Below are positions 17,165 through 25,421 of a DNA stretch of 64,000 nucleotides, piece by piece (the stretch's first letter is position 1; every line of letters begins with the position of its first letter). The position numbers were made by a program, and so were the translations under genes. A model generated the notes under the pieces. The model worked only from the letters and a program-made list of their open reading frames with translations. It made no database searches and was not told where the DNA came from. This DNA comes from Nocardioides sp. SLBN-35 (lineage in GTDB: Bacteria > Actinomycetota > Actinomycetes > Propionibacteriales > Nocardioidaceae), in the NCBI RefSeq assembly GCF_006715725.1, contig NZ_VFNU01000001.1, positions 4,030,001 through 4,094,000 of the forward strand. Direction: 5' to 3'.

Positions 17165-17905
17165 ATGTCATCACGAACGATCGCGGCCCGCGTGGCCCTC
17201 GCCGCGGCTCTCCTGCCGCTGGCCGCCGGCTGCTCCGACGACGAGCCCGCGGAGGCGACCCAGCAGGATGGTCCGTCCGTGGCCGCCGATCGATCCTCGG
17301 CTCCTGCCGCCGACCTTCCGGAGGGGATCCTCGCGCTCCCCGCGCGCGGGCCGGGCGAGGACTCCGTGAGTCTCGCAGCAGGCCGCTACCGCATCCCGCT
17401 CGACGACTCCCTCGCCTTCGACGTCGACCTCCCCACCGACACCTCCGCCCACGACGACGGCCTCTTCCTCGCCACCGACAGCTTCATCCTCAAGACCGAG
17501 CTCGCCGGCGACCAGTACGGCGTCCCCCGCGACCCCTGCACCGACCAGACCATCGTCCCCACCGGACCCACGGTCGACGACCTCGTCCAAGCCCTCACCA
17601 CACTGCCGGCCTACCAGGTCTCGCCCCCGCAACCCGTCGACCTCGGCGGCGCACACGGCACCTACCTCGAAGCCCGCATCCCCGCCGGCTACGACGACAC
17701 CAAGTGCGACGGCAGCGCCATCCAGCTCCCCGGCAACCCCGACACCGCCGTCAGCGGCCCCGCCCCCTACACCGGCCACTGGTGGATCCTCGACGTCGAC
17801 GGCCGACGCGTCGTCGTCCAGCAGAACTGCTGGGGCTGCAGCAAGAAGGAGTTCGCCCGCGCCCCCGAGGCGCCGCAGAGCATCACCTTCACACCGGCCC
17901 CGTGA
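17165..17905 (+). CDS. Lipoprotein sharing an ectodomain with the adjacent anti-sigma-like protein
   Basis: A 246-residue predicted lipoprotein. The signal peptide ends PLAAGC with Cys23; A at -3 with L at -4 is slightly unusual for a lipobox. After a short linker, residues 69-228 form a domain that is identical, residue for residue and base for base, to residues 93-252 of the protein encoded at 18436. The domain has four cysteines, including a CWGC pair close to its end. ATG 17165 follows GAGGAGA at a suitable distance. The next gene encodes an ECF sigma factor. I do not recognise the domain. A role as soluble-side partner or decoy for the anti-sigma protein is inference. Confidence 0.75.
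   Translation: MSSRTIAARVALAAALLPLAAGCSDDEPAEATQQDGPSVAADRSSAPAADLPEGILALPARGPGEDSVSLAAGRYRIPLDDSLAFDVDLPTDTSAHDDGLFLATDSFILKTELAGDQYGVPRDPCTDQTIVPTGPTVDDLVQALTTLPAYQVSPPQPVDLGGAHGTYLEARIPAGYDDTKCDGSAIQLPGNPDTAVSGPAPYTGHWWILDVDGRRVVVQQNCWGCSKKEFARAPEAPQSITFTPAP
17369..17849 (+). repeat. 481-bp exact direct repeat, copy 1
   Basis: By eye this is identical to 18712-19192 without a single difference (offset 1343 bp). The repeat starts and ends in the same codon phase in both genes and covers 160 codons. Flanking sequences diverge at once on both sides. Confidence 0.95.
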
Positions 17906-17939
17906 TGCGGGACGGTTGAGCGAGATGGTGGAGGCGCTG

Positions 17940-18443
17940 ATGGACGGTACGGAGCAGGCGGAGGACATCGACGCGCTGTACGCCGCGTCGTACCGCCGGC
18001 TCGTCGTCCAGATGTACGCGATCTGCGGTGATCTCACCGACGCGGAGGACGCCGTGCAGGACGCGTTCATCACCGCGATCCGCAAGCGCAGGACGCTGCG
18101 CTCGGTCGACAACCCCGAAGCATGGATCCGTACCGTCGCACTACGCCGGCTGCACCGCGGCTGGCGCCACCTCGCGGTGGTACGCCGACACCAGGCCCTG
18201 GACCGCGGCCCCGAGCCGGCGGTCGCGGTCGGTCCTGAGCACGTCGCACTGGTCAGTGCGCTCGCGCTCCTGGACCCGGCCCAGCGCGAGGTGGTGGTGC
18301 TGCACCACCTCGCCGACCTCTCGGTGGCGGAGATCGCCGAGCAGCTGCAGGTTCCGGAGGGCACCGTGAAGTCACGACTGGGCAGAGGACGACAGCGGCT
18401 CGGTGTGCTGTTGACGGACAAGGAGGAGCCGAGCCATGGCTGA
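17940..18443 (+). CDS. ECF-type RNA polymerase sigma factor
   Basis: A small sigma-70 family factor of 167 residues from ATG 17940. Region 2 is recognisable as YRRLVVQMYAICGDLTDAED near the N-terminus. Region 4 is LDPAQREVVVLHHLADLSVA, followed by a helix-turn-helix ending VPEGTVKSRLGRGRQRL. I prefer ATG 17940 because GGTGGAGG lies 6 nt upstream; TTG 17916 and ATG 17925 are alternatives. Its end overlaps the anti-sigma-like gene by 8 bp, the usual arrangement for a sigma/anti-sigma pair. It would direct polymerase to a small regulon, probably including this operon. Confidence 0.9.
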   Translation: MDGTEQAEDIDALYAASYRRLVVQMYAICGDLTDAEDAVQDAFITAIRKRRTLRSVDNPEAWIRTVALRRLHRGWRHLAVVRRHQALDRGPEPAVAVGPEHVALVSALALLDPAQREVVVLHHLADLSVAEIAEQLQVPEGTVKSRLGRGRQRLGVLLTDKEEPSHG

Positions 18444-19248
18444 CTGGGAACCGCTCCGAGACCTCGCGCAGCGTGTGGTGCCGCCCGACTTCGACTCGTT
18501 GGTGAGCACCGCGCGCCGACGACAGCGCCGCACCGGGATCGCGGTCGGCGCGGTGACCGCACTCCTCCTCGTCGGCGGAGGCATCGTCGTGTCGACCGTC
18601 GATGACCACGGCGGTGCCATCCAGCCGGCGAAGGCACCGCCGACCTCGCCCTCCGACCTGCCGGCGGGCGTGCTCCCGCTGCCGCCACACGGGCCGGACG
18701 AGAACCCCGTCAGTCTCGCAGCAGGCCGCTACCGCATCCCGCTCGACGACTCCCTCGCCTTCGACGTCGACCTCCCCACCGACACCTCCGCCCACGACGA
18801 CGGCCTCTTCCTCGCCACCGACAGCTTCATCCTCAAGACCGAGCTCGCCGGCGACCAGTACGGCGTCCCCCGCGACCCCTGCACCGACCAGACCATCGTC
18901 CCCACCGGACCCACGGTCGACGACCTCGTCCAAGCCCTCACCACACTGCCGGCCTACCAGGTCTCGCCCCCGCAACCCGTCGACCTCGGCGGCGCACACG
19001 GCACCTACCTCGAAGCCCGCATCCCCGCCGGCTACGACGACACCAAGTGCGACGGCAGCGCCATCCAGCTCCCCGGCAACCCCGACACCGCCGTCAGCGG
19101 CCCCGCCCCCTACACCGGCCACTGGTGGATCCTCGACGTCGACGGCCGACGCGTCGTCGTCCAGCAGAACTGCTGGGGCTGCAGCAAGAAGGCCCTCGAC
19201 CGGGGCCCTCAGACGCCCGCGAGCATCACCTTCACGCGGACGGGCTGA
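18436..19248 (+). CDS. Putative membrane anti-sigma factor with duplicated ectodomain
   Basis: A 270-residue single-pass protein. Residues 1-32 are a short charged cytoplasmic part (WEPLRDLAQRVVPPDF), residues 33-54 a membrane helix, and residues 55-270 lie outside. There is no HxxxCxxC zinc anti-sigma motif, so the assignment rests on context: the start overlaps the sigma gene, and the topology fits. Residues 93-252 are identical to residues 69-228 of the lipoprotein at 17165. The ectodomain carries cysteines in DPCTD, TKCDG and NCWGCSKK, so disulfide or redox sensing is possible. The sensed signal is unknown. Confidence 0.7.
   Translation: MADWEPLRDLAQRVVPPDFDSLVSTARRRQRRTGIAVGAVTALLLVGGGIVVSTVDDHGGAIQPAKAPPTSPSDLPAGVLPLPPHGPDENPVSLAAGRYRIPLDDSLAFDVDLPTDTSAHDDGLFLATDSFILKTELAGDQYGVPRDPCTDQTIVPTGPTVDDLVQALTTLPAYQVSPPQPVDLGGAHGTYLEARIPAGYDDTKCDGSAIQLPGNPDTAVSGPAPYTGHWWILDVDGRRVVVQQNCWGCSKKALDRGPQTPASITFTRTG
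18712..19192 (+). repeat. 481-bp exact direct repeat, copy 2
   Basis: Second copy of the block at 17369-17849, same strand and same reading phase. Between the copies lie the end of the lipoprotein gene, the whole sigma gene and the N-terminal part of the anti-sigma-like gene. Confidence 0.95.
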
Positions 19249-19732
19249 GCCGCCGGCGCAGGCCGTCGAGCACGAGCTCGAGGCCGAGGGCGAAGTCGGA
19301 GTCGGAGTCGTCCTCGTGGGACAGGACGTACCGGAGCAGGGTGCGGGCTGCGATCCGGGCGAGGCCGGTGTCGGCCCCGGCGCGCTCCAGCGCCGCGCGC
19401 AGCGGCCGCTCCAGGCCCTCGGCGTCGGCGCGGTTGACCCGGGCGATGAGGACCGCGCCGTCGCGGTGGCGGCGCATCGCGTCGCGCAGGCCGAGGCAGA
19501 GCAGCTGGACCTCGGCGTCCCAGGCCATGATCTCGGCGGGGCGGCGGCCGCGGCGCAGGATCTCGTCGGCGATCGCCGCCAGCAGCGCGTCCTTGTTGGT
19601 GAAGTGGTGGTAGAGCGCGCCGGGCTGGACGCCGAGGTCGCCGGCGAGGCGCCGCATGGAGAGCGCGTCGAGGCCGTGGGCGTCGAGCACCTCGATCGCG
19701 CGCGCGACCACGTCGTCCCTCCGGTAGCGCAC
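19232..19732 (-). CDS. bioQ: TetR-family biotin regulator BioQ
   Basis: A TetR-type repressor of about 166 residues. The HTH is near the N-terminus (LAGDLGVQPGALYHHFTNKD). It is divergent from bioY and followed by the full biotin island. The box TGAACACCGTTCA occurs in this intergenic region and again before bioB; it matches the TGAAC-N3-GTT-type half sites known for corynebacterial BioQ. I chose GTG 19732 because AGGAGAG lies 5 nt upstream. A longer version from ATG 19801 would run into the operator and is less likely. It should repress biotin uptake and synthesis when biotin is plentiful. Confidence 0.85.
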   Translation of the reverse strand: MRYRRDDVVARAIEVLDAHGLDALSMRRLAGDLGVQPGALYHHFTNKDALLAAIADEILRRGRRPAEIMAWDAEVQLLCLGLRDAMRRHRDGAVLIARVNRADAEGLERPLRAALERAGADTGLARIAARTLLRYVLSHEDDSDSDFALGLELVLDGLRRRLSPSA

Positions 19733-19790
19733 CCTGGCTCTCCTCGTCTCGTCCCCCGGGCCGCGTTGACCCGGGTGCGAGCGCCAGCCT

Positions 19791-19807
19791 AACCTGAACA
19801 CCGTTCA
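19791..19807. promoter_or_regulatory. BioQ operator 1 (bioQ / bioY)
   Basis: TGAACACCGTTCA at 19795-19807 is a 13-bp palindrome with a central N3. The 17-bp stretch 19791-19807 is repeated exactly at 21805-21821. It lies between divergent bioQ and bioY and can control both. Confidence 0.85.
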
Positions 19808-19848
19808 ACTGCGCGCTGCCGCGCTCCCCCGGAACCGAGAGTGACCCG

Positions 19849-20439
19849 ATGAATCGCCGTACCCCCACCACCGACGTCGCCCTGATCGCCGGCTTCGCCG
19901 CGCTCATCGCGGTGTGTGCCATCCTGCCGGACATCAAGACCGGCATCGGCGTGCCGTACTCGCTGCAGACCTTCGGCGTGCTGCTCGCGGGCGCCGTCCT
20001 CGGGCCGGTGCGCGGATTCCTGTGCGTGGTGCTCTACCTGGTCGCCGGCCTGGTGCTGCCGATCTACTCCGGCGGCGCGTCCGGCATCTCGCACTACAGC
20101 GGCGTGACCGCCGGCTACCTCGTCGCGTTCCCGATCGCGGCCGCACTGTGCGGCTTCCTCGTCTACCGCAACCGCAACAACGCCACGCAGTTCGCGTTCG
20201 TGTTCACCTGCGGCCTGCTCAGCAGCTTCCTCGTCGTGCACACCCTCGGGCCGCTCAACCTCGCCTGGCGTGCGGACCTCAGCCTCAAGGAGGCGTTCAG
20301 CTTCGACGCCGCCTACTTCCCCGGCGACATCGCCAAGAACGTCGTGATGGCGCTGGTCGCGACCGCCGTGCACAAGGCGTTCCCCGACCTCGCCGCCCGC
20401 AGGCGCCCCGCCGAGGTCGAGGAGGCCTCCGCGGCGTGA
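19849..20439 (+). CDS. bioY: Biotin ECF transporter S component BioY
   Basis: A 196-residue membrane protein with about six helices. It has the BioY-typical stretches YSLQTFGVLLAGAVLGPVRG near residue 37 and GGASGISHYSGVTAGYLVAF near residue 74, and a long helix with FFPGD-type ending (AAYFPGDIAKN) near the C-terminus. It binds biotin and docks with the BioM/BioN energising module encoded next. It is the first gene after the BioQ box, and its stop overlaps bioM by 4 bp. Confidence 0.95.
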   Translation: MNRRTPTTDVALIAGFAALIAVCAILPDIKTGIGVPYSLQTFGVLLAGAVLGPVRGFLCVVLYLVAGLVLPIYSGGASGISHYSGVTAGYLVAFPIAAALCGFLVYRNRNNATQFAFVFTCGLLSSFLVVHTLGPLNLAWRADLSLKEAFSFDAAYFPGDIAKNVVMALVATAVHKAFPDLAARRRPAEVEEASAA

Positions 20440-21137
20440 GCCGGGTCGAGCTCGACCGGGTCGTGGTCCGGGCCGCGACGCCCGGTGGCCCGGTCCCCGA
20501 GGTCACCGTCGTGCGGGAGACCTCGCTCGACCTCACCGAGCAGCGGATCGCGCTGATCGGCCCCAACGGCTCGGGCAAGTCGACCCTCGCCCGGCTGGTC
20601 AACGGACTGGTCGAGCCCACCTCCGGCCGCGTCACCGTCGACGGGCTCGATGTCGCGAAGAAGGGCCGGGAGGTACGACGCCGGGTCGGGTTCGTGTTCA
20701 CCGACCCCAGCGCCCAGCTGGTCATGCCGACCGTCGTGGAGGACGTCGCGCTGTCGTTGCGCCACCAGGTGCGCGGGCGCGAGGAGCGGGCCGTCGCCGC
20801 GCGGGCGGTGCTGGCGTCGTACGGGCTCGAGGAGCTGGCCGACCGCAGTGTGCACACCCTCTCCGGCGGACAGCGGCAGCTGCTCGCGCTGGCCGGCGTG
20901 CTCGCCACCGACCCCGCGATCCTGGTCGCCGACGAGCCGACCACGCTGCTCGACCTGCGCAACGCCCGGCTGATCGGCGACCTACTGTTCGGCCTCCCCC
21001 AGCAGCTGGTGCTCGCGACCCACGACCTCGACCTGGCGCTGCGCTGCGACCGGGCGCTGCTGGTCGAGGACGGCACCGTCGTCGCGGACGGTGCGCCCGC
21101 CGAGGTCGTCGCCCACTACCGCGCGAGCGCCGGGTGA
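20436..21137 (+). CDS. bioM: Biotin ECF transporter ATPase BioM
   Basis: A 233-residue ABC ATPase with Walker A GPNGSGKST, Q-loop region FVFTDPSAQLVMPTV (as in ECF-type ATPases), signature LSGGQRQLLALA and Walker B ILVADEPTTLLD. It powers biotin uptake with BioY and BioN. GTG 20436 overlaps the bioY stop, and its own stop overlaps bioN by 4 bp. Confidence 0.93.
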   Translation: MSRVELDRVVVRAATPGGPVPEVTVVRETSLDLTEQRIALIGPNGSGKSTLARLVNGLVEPTSGRVTVDGLDVAKKGREVRRRVGFVFTDPSAQLVMPTVVEDVALSLRHQVRGREERAVAARAVLASYGLEELADRSVHTLSGGQRQLLALAGVLATDPAILVADEPTTLLDLRNARLIGDLLFGLPQQLVLATHDLDLALRCDRALLVEDGTVVADGAPAEVVAHYRASAG

Positions 21138-21745
21138 CCGCCGGCCCGCTCGGCGACTACCAGCCGGGCAGGTCCGTCTTCCACCGGCTGCCGGTCGGCG
21201 CGAAGCTGCTCGGCCTGCTGGTGCTCAGCGTGGTCGCGGTGGCGTTCCGGGGTGTCCCGACGACGGCCGGGCTGCTCGTGCTGGCGGCGCTGTGCTGCGT
21301 GGTCGCCGGCGTCCGGCTGGGCCGGGCGGTGCGCGCGCTGCGTGGCGTCGTGGTCGCGATGACCCTGCTGGCGGCGTACCAGACCTGGCAGAGGGGTGCC
21401 GAGCACGCCTTCGTCGTCGTGGGCGCCCTGGTGGCACTCCTGCTGCTCGCGACCGTGTTCACCACGACCACCTCCGTCGAGCGGATGGTCGATGCGATCA
21501 CCCGCTGGCTGGGGCCGTTCCGCCGCTTCGGGGTCAACCCGGAGCTGGTCGCGCTCGCGTTCTCGCTGATGATCCGCGGCATCCCGCTCACCCTCGCCAT
21601 CGCCGGCGAGACCCGCGACGCCGCGCGGGCGCGGGGACTCGAGCGGAACCCTCGCGCCTATCTCACGCCGCTCGTGATCCGCGTCGTCGCGCACGCCCGG
21701 GCCACCGGGGACGCGCTGCACGCGCGCGGCCTCGGCGACGAGTGA
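21134..21745 (+). CDS. bioN: Biotin ECF transporter transmembrane protein BioN
   Basis: A 203-residue membrane protein of the EcfT type with about five helices. The conserved start GDYQPGRSVFHRLPVGAKLL and the C-terminal coupling helix motif (DAARARGLE) are present. It connects BioM to the substrate-binding BioY. GTG 21134 overlaps the bioM stop. The last base is about 110 bp before bioB, which has its own BioQ box. Confidence 0.92.
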   Translation: MTAGPLGDYQPGRSVFHRLPVGAKLLGLLVLSVVAVAFRGVPTTAGLLVLAALCCVVAGVRLGRAVRALRGVVVAMTLLAAYQTWQRGAEHAFVVVGALVALLLLATVFTTTTSVERMVDAITRWLGPFRRFGVNPELVALAFSLMIRGIPLTLAIAGETRDAARARGLERNPRAYLTPLVIRVVAHARATGDALHARGLGDE

Positions 21746-21804
21746 TCTCGACCGGCCAGCTTGGTCGCCTCTCCACAAAGCCGCGGATCCCGGCTATCCT
21801 GAGC

Positions 21805-21821
21805 AACCTGAACACCGTTCA
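21805..21821. promoter_or_regulatory. BioQ operator 2 (bioB)
   Basis: A 17-bp match, without a difference, to the site at 19791-19807; the palindromic core TGAACACCGTTCA is at 21809-21821. It lies 31 bp upstream of the bioB start, so bioBAFD can be regulated independently of read-through from bioYMN. Confidence 0.85.
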
Positions 21822-21852
21822 GTTCGGCACCCAGGACCGCACGAGGAGCACC

Positions 21853-22986
21853 ATGACCACGAACTTCGACGAGCTCGCCACCCGCATCCTCGGCGGGGGC
21901 GCGGCCACCGAGGCCGACGCGCTCGCCGTACTCCAGGCGCCCGACAGCAACCTGATGGACGTCGTGGCCGCCGGCGGGCGGCTGCGGCGCGCGCACTTCG
22001 GCAACACGGTCAAGGTCAACTACCTGGTCAACCTCAAGTCCGGCCTGTGCCCCGAGAACTGCAACTACTGCTCGCAGGCGATGGGCTCGGAGGCGCCGAT
22101 CCTCAAGTACTCCTGGCTCTCCAAGGAGGAGACCCTCAAGCAGGCCGGCGCCGGGCTGCGCGGCGGCGCGACCCGGGTCTGCATGGTGTCCTCGGGCCGC
22201 GGTCCGTCCGAGCGCGACATCGACAAGGTCGTCGAGATGACCGAGGCCCTCAAGGACGAGTACGACGGCGTCGAGGTCTGCGCCTGCCTCGGCCTGCTCA
22301 AGGACGGGCAGGCCGCGCGGCTGAAGGCGGCGGGCGTCGACGCCTACAACCACAACATCAACACCGCCGAGTCGCACCACGACAACATCGTCCAGACGCA
22401 CACGTACGACGACCGCGTGGACACCATCGGCAAGGCCAAGGACGCCGGCCTGTCACCGTGCTCGGGCCTGATCGCGGGTCTCGGCGAGACCGACGAGCAG
22501 CTGGTCGAGGCGCTGTTCGCGCTGAAGGCACTGGACACCGACTCGATCCCGGTGAACTTCCTGATGCCGTTCGACGGAACGCCGTACGAGAACACCTGGG
22601 AGCTCTCCCCCCTCCGCTGCGTGAAGATCCTGGCCATGGCGCGCTTCGTGTGCCCCGACAAGGAGATCCGCATCGCCGGCGGGCGCGAGATGCACCTGCG
22701 CACCCTGCAGGCCACGGCGCTGCAGGTCGCGAACTCGATCTTCCTCGGCGACTACCTCACCTCCGAGGGCCAGGACGCCAAGGCCGACCTGGAGATGCTG
22801 CGCGACAACGGCTTCACGATCCTCGGCCTCGACGCCGACGCGTTCGACGAGCTGATCGCGGCCCACGACCGCCCGGTCGCGGCGCACGGCTGCGGCGACG
22901 CGTGCGGCGGGTGTGCGTCCGGCGGTGCCTGCGGGCCGCAGATCCGCACCCGTGGTGCGGGCACCGAGGTCCCGGCCAACGCCTGA
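21853..22986 (+). CDS. bioB: Biotin synthase BioB with Cys-rich C-terminal tail
   Basis: A 377-residue radical SAM enzyme that inserts sulfur into dethiobiotin. The radical SAM cluster motif CPENCNYC is near residue 65. The usual second-cluster ligands are all recognisable: RVCMVSSG, VEVCACLG, LSPCSGLIAGLGET and the arginine in GGREMH. Beyond the family core there is a tail with cysteines at 347, 351, 354 and 360 (CX3CX2CX5C). Such tails could bind an extra cluster or metal, or stand in for a separate auxiliary protein like mycobacterial BsaP; that is inference. ATG 21853 follows GAGGAG. Confidence 0.95.
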   Translation: MTTNFDELATRILGGGAATEADALAVLQAPDSNLMDVVAAGGRLRRAHFGNTVKVNYLVNLKSGLCPENCNYCSQAMGSEAPILKYSWLSKEETLKQAGAGLRGGATRVCMVSSGRGPSERDIDKVVEMTEALKDEYDGVEVCACLGLLKDGQAARLKAAGVDAYNHNINTAESHHDNIVQTHTYDDRVDTIGKAKDAGLSPCSGLIAGLGETDEQLVEALFALKALDTDSIPVNFLMPFDGTPYENTWELSPLRCVKILAMARFVCPDKEIRIAGGREMHLRTLQATALQVANSIFLGDYLTSEGQDAKADLEMLRDNGFTILGLDADAFDELIAAHDRPVAAHGCGDACGGCASGGACGPQIRTRGAGTEVPANA

Positions 22987-22989
22987 GCG

Positions 22990-24285
22990 ATGACCGTCTC
23001 CGAGGCCGTCGACCTGCTCGCCTTCGACCGCGAGCACCTCTGGCACCCCTACACGTCGATGACCGAGCCGACCCCGGTCCGGCTGGTCACGGCCGCCCGC
23101 GGCTGCGAGCTCGAGGTCGACGGCCGCTGGGTGGTCGACGCGATGTCGTCGTGGTGGTCGGCGATCCACGGCTACCGGCACCCCGTGCTCGACGCCGCCG
23201 TCGCCGAGCAGGCCGGTCGGTTCAGTCACGTCATGTTCGGCGGCCTCACCCACGAGCCCGCGGTGGAGCTGGGCCGGCGCCTCGTCGAGATCACCCCCGA
23301 GCCGCTGGAGCGGGTCTTCCTGGCCGACTCGGGCTCGGTGAGCGTCGAGGTCGCGATGAAGATGGTGCTGCAGTACCAGCGCGGTGCCGGCCGCACTGAT
23401 CACCCCTCTGGGCGCACCCGGATGCTCACCGTCCTCGGCGGCTACCACGGCGACACCTTCGACTGCATGAGCGTCACCGACCCGGTCGGCGGGATGCACT
23501 CGCTGTGGGCGGGGCTGCTGCCGGAGCAGGTCTTCGCGCCCCGGCCGCCGTCGTACGACGCCGCTCCGGCCGCGATCGCCCACTGGGCCGACGCGGTGCG
23601 CGACCTCGCCGCCCGCCACGCGCGCGAGCTCGCCGGCATCATCGTGGAGCCGCTGCTGCAGGGTGCGGGTGGCATGTGGCCCTACCCGGTGGAGTGCCTG
23701 CGGGTGCTGCGCGAGGTCGCCGACGAGCACGGCCTGCTGCTGGTGTTCGACGAGATCGCCACCGGCTTCGGCCGCACCGGCCACCTGTTCGTCAGCGAGC
23801 TGGTGACCCCCGACGTGCTGTGCTTGGGCAAAGCGCTGACCGGCGGGTACCTCACCCTCGCCGCCGTCCTCACCACCGACGCGGTCGCCCGCGGGATCTC
23901 CGGCAGCGAGGCGGGCGTCGTCATGCACGGCCCGACGTTCATGGGCAACCCGCTGGCCTGCGCGGTCGCGAGCGCGTCGATCGACCTGCTGCTCTCCTCG
24001 GACTGGGCGGCGACGGTCACCGCGATCGGCGAGCGGCTCACGACCGGGCTCGCTCCCCTGCGCTCGCTCCCGGGCGTCGTCGACGTCCGCACGATCGGCG
24101 CCGTCGGCGTCGTCCAGCTCGACCACCCCGTCGACGTGGTCGCCGCGACCGACGCGGCGCTCGCCGCGGGCGTGTGGCTGCGACCGTTCCGCGACCTGGT
24201 GTACGCGATGCCGCCGTACGTCGCCGGACCGGACGCGATCGACCGGATCGTCAGCGGCATCGCGGAGGCGGTGAAGGCAGGATGA
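22990..24285 (+). CDS. bioA: Adenosylmethionine-8-amino-7-oxononanoate aminotransferase BioA
   Basis: A 431-residue PLP enzyme that converts KAPA to DAPA. It has the N-terminal HLWHPYTSMTEPTPV stretch typical of BioA, the aspartate of VFDEIATGFGRTG, and the Schiff-base lysine in LCLGKALTGGYL near residue 282. It begins 4 nt after bioB and its stop overlaps bioF by 4 bp. Confidence 0.96.
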   Translation: MTVSEAVDLLAFDREHLWHPYTSMTEPTPVRLVTAARGCELEVDGRWVVDAMSSWWSAIHGYRHPVLDAAVAEQAGRFSHVMFGGLTHEPAVELGRRLVEITPEPLERVFLADSGSVSVEVAMKMVLQYQRGAGRTDHPSGRTRMLTVLGGYHGDTFDCMSVTDPVGGMHSLWAGLLPEQVFAPRPPSYDAAPAAIAHWADAVRDLAARHARELAGIIVEPLLQGAGGMWPYPVECLRVLREVADEHGLLLVFDEIATGFGRTGHLFVSELVTPDVLCLGKALTGGYLTLAAVLTTDAVARGISGSEAGVVMHGPTFMGNPLACAVASASIDLLLSSDWAATVTAIGERLTTGLAPLRSLPGVVDVRTIGAVGVVQLDHPVDVVAATDAALAAGVWLRPFRDLVYAMPPYVAGPDAIDRIVSGIAEAVKAG

Positions 24286-25421
24286 CCCGGGACCCGAGCA
24301 GCTGGGAGAGCTGGCTCGCGGCGCAGGCCGAGGAGCGCGAGGCCGCCGGCCTCACCCGGCGCCTGCGGGCGCGGGCGGCCGACGACAGCACGATCGACCT
24401 GGCCGGCAACGACTACCTCGGCCTGGCCCGGGACCCCGACGTACGGCGGGCGGCCGCGGACGCCGCATGGACGTGGGGATCCAGCGCCAGCGCCTCGCGC
24501 CTGGTCACCGGCACCTTCGCGCTGCACGAGGAGCTGGAGCGGGAGCTCGCCGACTACCTCGGGCAGCCCGCGGCCCTGGTGTTCTCGACCGGCTACCACG
24601 CCAACCTGGCCGTCGTGGCGGCACTCGCTGACCGCACGACCCGGGTGCTCTCGGACGCCCACGTCCATGCCTCGCTCATCGACGGGGTCCGGCTCTCGCG
24701 GGCCCGGCTGAGCGTCGTACCGCACAGCGACGTCGACGCCGTCCGGGCCGGTCTGACCGCTGCAGCGGAAGCCGGAGAGCGGGCGATGGTGCTCGTCGAG
24801 TCGGTCTACTCCGTGCTCGGCGACGCGGCGCCGCTGGTCGAGCTGAGCGCCCTCTGCGAGCAGTACGACGCCCTCCTGGTCGTCGACGAGGCGCACGCCG
24901 TCGGGGTCCACGGGCCGGGGCTCGTGGCCACGCTCGGCCTCGCCGGACGCCCGCACGTCGTCGTCACCGCCACCTTGTCGAAGTCGCTCGGCGCCCAGGG
25001 CGGGGCGGTCCTCGGCTCCCCCGCGCTGCGCGAGCACCTGGTCAACCGGGCCCGGCCGTTCATCTTCGACACCGGCCTCGCCCCGGCCCCGACCGCGGGG
25101 GCGTTGGCCGCACTGCGGGCGATCCGGGCGCGCCCCGAGCTGGGCGCGACCGTGCGGACGCGGGTCTCTGCGCTCGCCGACACCCTCGGCGTCGTGGCCC
25201 CCGCCGGCGCCGTCCTGTCGGTGCCGATGTCCTCGCCACAGGCCGCCGTCGCCGCCCAGGCCGCCGCGCTCGAGTCCGGGTTGCGGGTGGGCTGCTTCCG
25301 CCCGCCGTCGGTGCCCGACGGCATCTCCCGGCTGCGGATCACCGTCACGGCCGGGGTTCCCGCGGACCGATGGGACCGCGCGGTCGCGGTCCTCGTCGAG
25401 CTCGTGAAGGAGCACCAGTGA
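24282..25421 (+). CDS. bioF: 8-amino-7-oxononanoate synthase BioF
   Basis: A 379-residue alpha-oxoamine synthase that condenses pimeloyl thioester with alanine. Visible marks are LAGNDYLGLARDP near residue 36, VDEAHAVGVHGPG with the PLP-contacting residues, and the Schiff-base lysine in TLSKSLGAQGG near residue 233. ATG 24282 overlaps the bioA stop, and its own stop overlaps bioD. No bioC, bioH or bioI is nearby, so the pimeloyl donor must be made elsewhere. Confidence 0.96.
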   Translation: MTRDPSSWESWLAAQAEEREAAGLTRRLRARAADDSTIDLAGNDYLGLARDPDVRRAAADAAWTWGSSASASRLVTGTFALHEELERELADYLGQPAALVFSTGYHANLAVVAALADRTTRVLSDAHVHASLIDGVRLSRARLSVVPHSDVDAVRAGLTAAAEAGERAMVLVESVYSVLGDAAPLVELSALCEQYDALLVVDEAHAVGVHGPGLVATLGLAGRPHVVVTATLSKSLGAQGGAVLGSPALREHLVNRARPFIFDTGLAPAPTAGALAALRAIRARPELGATVRTRVSALADTLGVVAPAGAVLSVPMSSPQAAVAAQAAALESGLRVGCFRPPSVPDGISRLRITVTAGVPADRWDRAVAVLVELVKEHQ

